From assembly GCA_035281425.1 (NCBI GenBank), contig DATEDX010000140.1:1-16130 (forward strand): a DNA stretch of 16,130 nucleotides, read 5' to 3'. Below the pieces are notes generated by a model that did not search any database, had not been told where the DNA came from, and saw nothing but the letters and a program-made list of their open reading frames with translations. Positions 12,073-16,130 of this stretch are shown piece by piece; the stretch's first letter is position 1, and each line of letters begins with the position of its first letter. The DNA comes from JAICND01 sp035281425 (lineage in GTDB: Bacteria > Actinomycetota > Acidimicrobiia > Spongiisociales > ZC4RG35). Position numbers and translations under genes: made by a program.

Positions 12073-14514
12073 ATGACCGATCGAATCACACCCGAGCCCG
12101 CACCAGCGGGGGCCATCGACATCAACCAGGAGATGGAGCAGTCGTTCGTCGACTACGCCATGTCGGTCATCGTCTCCCGCGCCCTCCCCGACGTGCGAGA
12201 CGGATTGAAGCCGGTGCAGCGGCGGATCATCTACTCCATGTTCGAGAACAACATCGGTCCCACCACCCCCCACCGCAAGTGCGCCAAGGTGGTGGGGGAG
12301 GTGATGGGTAACTACCACCCCCACGGCGACCAGGCCATCTACGACGCCTTGGTACGGATGGGACAGGACTTCTCTCTCCGCCATCTCCTTATCGACCCCC
12401 AGGGCAACTTCGGGACCATCGACGACCCGCCGGGGGCCTCTCGATATACCGAATGCCGGCTCAGCCATTTGTCGATGCGGCTCCTGGAGGGAATCCGGGA
12501 AGACACCGTCAACTTCGTCGAGAACTACTCGGGGGAGACCGAGGAGCCGACGGTCCTTCCCGCCCGCTTCCCCAACCTGCTCGTCAACGGCAGCCAGGGG
12601 ATCGCGGTAGGAATGGCCACCAACATCCCTCCCCACAACCTGGGTGAGGTGATCGACGCTTGCCTCCACGCCCTCGAGCAGCCTGACGCCGACTCAGAAG
12701 AATTGATGCGGTTTGTCAAAGGACCCGACTTCCCCACCGGGGGCTACCTGGTCGGCACCACCGGTATCCGCGAAGCCCTCGCCTCGGGGCGGGGTTCGGT
12801 GCGGATGCGAGCCGTGGCCGACGTCACCGAAATCCGCAAAGGGCGGACCGGCATCGTCGTCACGGAGATGCCCTACCAGGTCTCCATCGAACGGGTAATG
12901 GAGAAGATCCGCACCCTGGTCGACGACAAGAAGCTCAACGGCATCGCCGATGTGCGCAACGAGTCCGACAACCGCCGGGGAGTGCGGTTGGTTATCGAGT
13001 TGAAGAAAGACGCCGTTCCCCAGGTGGTCTTGAACCAGCTCTACAAGAACACCCCCCTCCAGGAGAGCTTCGGGGTGAACATGGTGGCCCTGGTCGACGG
13101 CGTCCCCCGCACCCTCAACCTGGCGGAGATGATCGGCCACTACCTCGACCACCAAATGGAGGTGATCGAGCGGCGCACTCGCTTCCGCTTGCAGGAAGCA
13201 GAGCGGCGGGCCCACATCGTCGAAGGCCTCATCATCTGCGTCGACAACATCGATGAGGTGGTGGCCCTGATCCGGGCCTCGGCCGACACCGAGGATGCCC
13301 GCCAAAGGCTGATCGCCCGCTTCGAGCTGTCCGAGATCCAAGCCAACGCCATCCTCGACATGCCGCTGCGCCGGCTCACCGCCCTCGAGGTCACCAAACT
13401 GCGGGAGGAGCTCGCCTCATTGCAGGCTTTGATCGCCGAACTGCAGGCCATCCTCGCCGACCCGGCCAGACGGCGGGCCATCATCAGAGAGGAGCTTTCG
13501 GAGGTGAGGGAGAAGTTCGGCGAGTCCCGCCGCTCTCAGATCGTCCCCGACGAAGGGGAGATGAGCCTCGAAGACCTCATCGCCGACGATGAGCTCATCG
13601 TCACCGTGTCGGCCTCCGGATATGTCAAGTCGGTGCCCGCCAACACCTATCGCTCCCAAGGCCGAGGGGGAAGGGGAGTAAAAGCCGCGGAGGTATCAGG
13701 CGACGACGTGGTGGCCCACCTGGTCCATACCACCGCTCACGCCTACCTCTTGTTCTTCACCAACAAGGGCCTAGTGCACCGGGTCAAAGCCCACGAGATT
13801 CCCCGACAGGCTCGTACCTCCAAAGGTGTCTTGGCCCAGGCGGTGTTGCCGCTGCAGCCCGATGAGCGGATCGAAGCCATCATCGACACCCGTAACTACG
13901 AGACGGCCCGGTTCCTGGTCATCGTCACCAGGCTGGGGACGGCCAAGAAGACCCTCTTCCGTGAATACGACAGCCGCAACCAGACGTTGGTGGCGATCAA
14001 ACTGGTCGAAGGAGATGAGGTGGTGTCGGTTCGCACCACCACCGGCGAAAACGACATGCTCATCTTCACCGCCAACGGGCAGGGGATCCGTTTTCCCGAA
14101 GCCGACCTCCGCCCCATGGGTCGGGCCACCCAAGGGGTGCGGGGTATCAAGCTGCGGGAGGGTGATGAGGTGGTGGCGGCCACCTCCTCGGCGGACGGGC
14201 CCGAGGTGCTGCTCTTGACCTCCAACGGCTACGGCAAACGGACCTCGATCGAGCAGTTCCGGGGCCAGGGGAGGGGCGGCATCGGCGTCAAAGCCATCAA
14301 GCTGACCCGGGCCCGAGGCCGGTTGATCGGTGCCCGCGGGGTCGAGAAGGGCACCGAGGTCTTCCTCATCTCCTCCACCGGGATCGGGATCCGCACCCCG
14401 GTGGACAAGATCTCCCGCCAGCAGCGCGACTCCACCGGAGTCCGGGTGATGGACGTCGGCACCGAAGCCGAACTCGCCGCCTTCACCATGGTCCCCCCCG
14501 AAGAAGTCGACTAA
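12073..14514 (+). CDS. gyrA: DNA gyrase subunit A
   Basis: GyrA cuts and rejoins DNA and wraps it through its C-terminal propeller. The 813 residues begin with the core DYAMSVIVSRALPDVRDGLKPVQRR. The quinolone region reads HPHGDQAIYD, with Gln87 where Escherichia coli has Ser83. The catalytic tyrosine is Tyr125 in ASRYTECRL. NGSQGIAVGMATNIPPHNL follows. The C-terminal domain (from about 515) carries a GyrA box, QGRGGRG, at 529-535, a slight variant of QRRGGKG, and further blades such as GQGRGGIGVKAIKL. The box argues for gyrase over ParC. The ATG at 12073 is 3 bp after the gyrB stop without a separate ribosome site, so translation is probably coupled. The length is normal. Confidence 0.97.
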   Translation: MTDRITPEPAPAGAIDINQEMEQSFVDYAMSVIVSRALPDVRDGLKPVQRRIIYSMFENNIGPTTPHRKCAKVVGEVMGNYHPHGDQAIYDALVRMGQDFSLRHLLIDPQGNFGTIDDPPGASRYTECRLSHLSMRLLEGIREDTVNFVENYSGETEEPTVLPARFPNLLVNGSQGIAVGMATNIPPHNLGEVIDACLHALEQPDADSEELMRFVKGPDFPTGGYLVGTTGIREALASGRGSVRMRAVADVTEIRKGRTGIVVTEMPYQVSIERVMEKIRTLVDDKKLNGIADVRNESDNRRGVRLVIELKKDAVPQVVLNQLYKNTPLQESFGVNMVALVDGVPRTLNLAEMIGHYLDHQMEVIERRTRFRLQEAERRAHIVEGLIICVDNIDEVVALIRASADTEDARQRLIARFELSEIQANAILDMPLRRLTALEVTKLREELASLQALIAELQAILADPARRRAIIREELSEVREKFGESRRSQIVPDEGEMSLEDLIADDELIVTVSASGYVKSVPANTYRSQGRGGRGVKAAEVSGDDVVAHLVHTTAHAYLLFFTNKGLVHRVKAHEIPRQARTSKGVLAQAVLPLQPDERIEAIIDTRNYETARFLVIVTRLGTAKKTLFREYDSRNQTLVAIKLVEGDEVVSVRTTTGENDMLIFTANGQGIRFPEADLRPMGRATQGVRGIKLREGDEVVAATSSADGPEVLLLTSNGYGKRTSIEQFRGQGRGGIGVKAIKLTRARGRLIGARGVEKGTEVFLISSTGIGIRTPVDKISRQQRDSTGVRVMDVGTEAELAAFTMVPPEEVD

Positions 14515-14543
14515 CCCCCGGGGTATCTTCTCAACCCCGGGTT
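14513..14543 (+). terminator. Hairpin after gyrA, candidate terminator
   Basis: AACCC-(CC)-GGGGT pairs with ACCCC-GGGTT: ten base pairs with a 2-base bulge and a 9-base loop. It begins in the gyrA stop codon. There is no U-tract, as is common for actinobacterial terminators. Two further perfect 6-bp stems follow at 14548-14563 (AGTCCA/TGGACT) and 14576-14590 (GATGCA/TGCATC). Confidence 0.6.
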
Positions 14544-14646
14544 CAGCAGTCCACTAATGGACTCTCCAGCCCCAAGATGCAGCCTGCATCCCCTTTGAGC
14601 AGCCTTGACTAGTCCCCAAGAATCCCGATTTAGCCACCCCCACGGG

Positions 14647-14652
14647 TAGACT
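14647..14652 (+). promoter_or_regulatory. Candidate leaderless promoter of the DUF3566 gene
   Basis: TAGACT fits the TANNNT -10 pattern and lies 9 bp before the ATG at 14662, so transcription would start at or within a few bases of the start codon. This fits the absence of a ribosome site. No good -35 is seen. Confidence 0.5.
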
Positions 14653-14661
14653 CGTCTCCAC

Positions 14662-15186
14662 ATGACGACGGTTCGGCGCGTCCGCCGCATCATCCGCAAG
14701 ATCGATCCGTGGACGGTCCTCAAGGTCTCCGCCATTCTCAATGTGGTTTTGGCCATCGGGATCGTGCTCGGTTTGGTCATGTTCTGGTCGGTCGTCACCG
14801 CCGCCGGCATCCCCGACCGCATCACCGAAATCCTCGTCCAAATCACCCTCCTCGACCCGGGTGAAAATCCGTTTGCCAACACCGAGCGGTTCCTACGGGC
14901 GGCGGTCTTCGGTTCGGTGGTATGGGCCGTGCTGGCCACCGGCCTAGCCACAGTGATGGCCGTTATGTACAACCTGGTGTCCGACGTCGTCGGCGGGATC
15001 GAAGTGGTGGTCCTAGAAGAGAGCTTGGCCCCGATGGCAGTGTCTCCGCTGCCCCCCCCGCCGCCTCGGATGTGGACCCCCGCCCCGCCCCAAGGCCAAC
15101 GAGCCGACGGCTCCACCAACGGCGAAGGGCACGGCCCCGACATTCCTACCGAAGAGACTCCGGTCCCAGCGACCGAACGGGCCTAA
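14662..15186 (+). CDS. DUF3566 membrane protein
   Basis: DUF3566 proteins of unknown function sit downstream of gyrA in many Actinomycetota. This 174-residue protein shows the family start RRIIRKIDPWTVLKVS (8-23), a first membrane segment at about 21-46, an outer loop (about 50-78), a second segment at about 79-105, and NLVSDVVGGIEVVVLEE (104-120). A proline- and acid-rich, probably disordered tail runs from 121 to the end. Many relatives carry the low-complexity region at the N-terminus instead. There is no ribosome site; TAGACT 9 bp upstream suggests a leaderless mRNA. Its stop overlaps by 4 bp with the stop of the converging minus-strand gene. The family assignment is good; the function is not known. 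Confidence 0.82.
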   Translation: MTTVRRVRRIIRKIDPWTVLKVSAILNVVLAIGIVLGLVMFWSVVTAAGIPDRITEILVQITLLDPGENPFANTERFLRAAVFGSVVWAVLATGLATVMAVMYNLVSDVVGGIEVVVLEESLAPMAVSPLPPPPPRMWTPAPPQGQRADGSTNGEGHGPDIPTEETPVPATERA

Positions 15187-15842
15187 CCCGCCACTCGGGC
15201 GGCCGCCACCAACCCCAACTCTTCGGTCTTGGCCAAATACTCGTTGGGCCGCTCCCACACCTTGACCAGGCCTGCCTCGGGGACGAGCGCCACCCCGGCG
15301 GCGAGGCAGATAGGTGCCAGGAAGTTGAAATCGTCAATCAGGGCCTGGTCACCGTGGTTGGTTTCGACCAGGGCAGTTCCCCAGGTGCCCTCGGTTTGGG
15401 CGACGACTATCTGGTAAGGCAGGTCCTGCATGACAGTTCCCCGCAGCCTTCCCACCGGAGCCGGAAACTCCACTAACGAATTGCCGGTCCCGGGCCCGCC
15501 GGGATGGGCGATCGACACCCGGCTAACCCGAGCCCCAGCATCTGACATCCTCTCGGCCAGAGCCCGCGCCCAACCTAGGAGGGATGCCCCGAGGACGGTA
15601 GGAACGGCGCTCTCCACCTCGGCACCGGTCACCGCCGCTGCCCCAATTCGGGCGGCGACATCGATGGCGGAGGCGGTGCGACTCACCACCACGTCGAACC
15701 CAGCGGGATCTTCGACCCGCTCGAGACTATTGGATTTGGCCTCTCCCATCACCGCCAAGCGGGTCAGGGACGGTTCAGCGGCGAGCACATGGGCTACCCG
15801 GGCGTCGCGTTCTTCTTCGACCAGGACCAAGACCCGGGTCAC
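15183..15842 (-). CDS. Protein of unknown function (219 aa)
   Basis: I do not recognise this protein. The start is set at the GTG at 15842 because it overlaps the stop of the upstream microprotein gene as GTGA; an in-frame GTG at 15902 would place the start inside that gene. The N-terminal part alternates strands and helices (TRVLVLVEEERDARVAHVL, then LTRLAVMGE, FDVVVSR and AIDVAARIGAAAVTGAE), like an alpha/beta nucleotide-binding fold, but no GxGxxG or P-loop is present. The second part has HPGGPGTGNSLVEFPAPVG (113-131), then PYQIVVAQTEGTW and ALIDDFNFLAPICLAAGVALVPEAG. No signal peptide or membrane segment is evident. A Rossmann-like or dehydrogenase-derived fold is only a guess. It runs against the replication fork and converges on the DUF3566 gene. 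Confidence 0.75.
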   Translation of the reverse strand: MTRVLVLVEEERDARVAHVLAAEPSLTRLAVMGEAKSNSLERVEDPAGFDVVVSRTASAIDVAARIGAAAVTGAEVESAVPTVLGASLLGWARALAERMSDAGARVSRVSIAHPGGPGTGNSLVEFPAPVGRLRGTVMQDLPYQIVVAQTEGTWGTALVETNHGDQALIDDFNFLAPICLAAGVALVPEAGLVKVWERPNEYLAKTEELGLVAAARVAG

Positions 15843-15961
15843 GAGAACGAGACCGGCTCCCACTGATCGGGAGGACGGGATGCCTCCTGGCGTTGACGCC
15901 ACAAGGTCCCGAAGAGCGCGACCAGGGCGACGGCAGCCACCAGTAGAGGACGGAGTTTCAC
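15839..15961 (-). CDS. Single-pass membrane microprotein (40 aa)
   Basis: From the GTG at 15961 the minus strand encodes 40 residues: a short basic start (MKLRPL), a hydrophobic segment VAAVALVALFGTLW (8-21), a basic stop-transfer WRQRQEASR, and a short polar tail ending WEPVSFS. The positive-inside rule is ambiguous because both flanks are basic. Support for expression is threefold: a TAGACT -10 box ends 7 bp before the GTG, the layout is leaderless, and its stop overlaps the start of the 219-residue gene by 4 bp (GTGA). It is too short to assign to a family. The pair is probably co-translated, so the microprotein may anchor or modulate its partner at the membrane. Confidence 0.65.
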   Translation of the reverse strand: MKLRPLLVAAVALVALFGTLWRQRQEASRPPDQWEPVSFS

Positions 15962-15968
15962 CCTAGGC

Positions 15969-15974
15969 AGTCTA
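15969..15974 (-). promoter_or_regulatory. Candidate leaderless promoter of the microprotein operon
   Basis: The minus strand reads TAGACT, then 7 bases, then the GTG at 15961. The box is identical to that of the DUF3566 gene. No -35 match is visible. Confidence 0.5.
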
Positions 15975-16043
15975 CGGCCGCCAGCTGGCAACACGGGACT
16001 GGGTCTTCCCCTCACTAAACCTTGCTCTCGGTCCGGCTGGAGC
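15975..16043. other. Short non-coding gap
   Basis: Lies between the hairpin that ends the upstream minus-strand gene and the microprotein promoter. One minus-strand frame is open and arginine-rich, but it has no start, no ribosome site and no family resemblance. Nothing else is seen. Confidence 0.5.
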
Positions 16044-16067
16044 GCCCGAGCCCTCTGTTGCCCGGGC
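16044..16067 (-). terminator. Hairpin at the stop of the partial gene
   Basis: On the minus strand GCCCGGGC (16060-16067) pairs with GCTCGGGC (16044-16051): eight pairs with one G-U, loop AACAGAGG. It begins at the last base of the TAG stop. No U-tract follows, so this is a terminator candidate of the short actinobacterial type. Confidence 0.5.
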
Positions 16068-16130
16068 TAAAGGCGCTCGGAAAGCTCGTCTCGATCGTTG
16101 ACGAACAACGTCTGGCCGGTTTGGTTGGAC
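16067..16130 (-). CDS. C-terminal end of an unidentified protein (partial)
   Basis: Only the last 20 codons are in the window, reading SNQTGQTLFVNDRDELSERL and a TAG at 16067-16069. The third codon positions are mostly G or C, as in the neighbouring genes, the residues look like ordinary protein, and a hairpin begins right at the stop. No family can be named from so little. The same strand has another open frame rich in arginine that looks like a shadow. Confidence 0.4.
   Translation of the reverse strand, partial: SNQTGQTLFVNDRDELSERL

Noticed and set aside
14515..14661. tRNA genes after gyrA, as found in several actinobacteria
   Set aside because: No cloverleaf or T-loop sequence was found by eye; only hairpins and a promoter-like box are present.
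15843..15902. Longer start (GTG at 15902) for the 219-residue protein
   Set aside because: It lies inside the microprotein gene with a poor ribosome site; the GTGA overlap at 15839-15842 is a better explanation.
15975..16129. Arginine-rich open frame on the minus strand
   Set aside because: It has no start or ribosome site, spans the hairpin, and competes with a more protein-like frame ending at 16067.

Overview
The window is the replication-origin region of a high-GC bacterium. Gene order and family content point to the Actinomycetota: parB-parA-rsmG-jag-yidC-yidD-rnpA-rpmH on the minus strand, then dnaA, an oriC-like gap, dnaN, recF, a DUF721/DciA-like gene, gyrB, gyrA and a DUF3566 membrane protein on the plus strand. 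Supporting signs are the many GTG starts, -10-only promoters that appear to give leaderless mRNAs, and hairpins without U-tracts in gene gaps. The class is not certain; a deep branch such as Acidimicrobiia is a guess.

Layout. 1-302: two tandem copies of a 148/149-bp GC-rich hairpin repeat. 313-5010: a leftward block of eight tightly packed genes for chromosome segregation (ParAB), 16S rRNA methylation (RsmG), RNA binding (Jag/KhpB), membrane insertion (YidC, YidD), tRNA 5' processing (RnpA) and ribosomal protein L34 (RpmH). Junctions are GTGA, ATGA and TAATG overlaps or gaps of 3-15 bp, and rnpA appears to start inside rpmH. A 14/16 parS match sits on the rsmG start codon. 5011-5405: divergent promoter region with a dnaA promoter and DnaA-box-like sites. 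5406-6767 dnaA. 6768-6956: likely oriC, with DnaA boxes, two of them tandem, followed by a DnaA-trio-like tract. 6957-8036 dnaN. 8037-8431: non-coding and repeat-rich, including a third, inverted copy of the repeat found at 1-297. 8432-9906: recF and the dciA-like gene, separated by a 77-bp inverted-repeat element. 9907-10104: gyrB promoter and a 5'-end mRNA hairpin. 10105-14514: gyrB and gyrA. 14515-14661: hairpins and a leaderless-type promoter. 14662-15186: DUF3566 gene. 15183-16130, minus strand: the end of an unidentified gene, a hairpin, a promoter, a 40-residue single-pass membrane microprotein and a 219-residue protein of unknown function. The last two are joined by a GTGA overlap.

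The genes run away from the origin on both sides, so they are co-directional with the replication forks until the minus-strand pair at the right end. DnaA opens the origin, DnaN clamps the polymerase, the DciA-like protein may help load the helicase, gyrase removes supercoils ahead of the forks, RecF supports gap repair, and ParAB-parS segregates the new origins.

The core is a conserved bacterial locus, not a new system. The parts most worth a second look are the microprotein/unknown-protein pair, the origin unwinding element, the hairpin repeats, the rnpA start, and non-standard residues at the gyrase quinolone positions.
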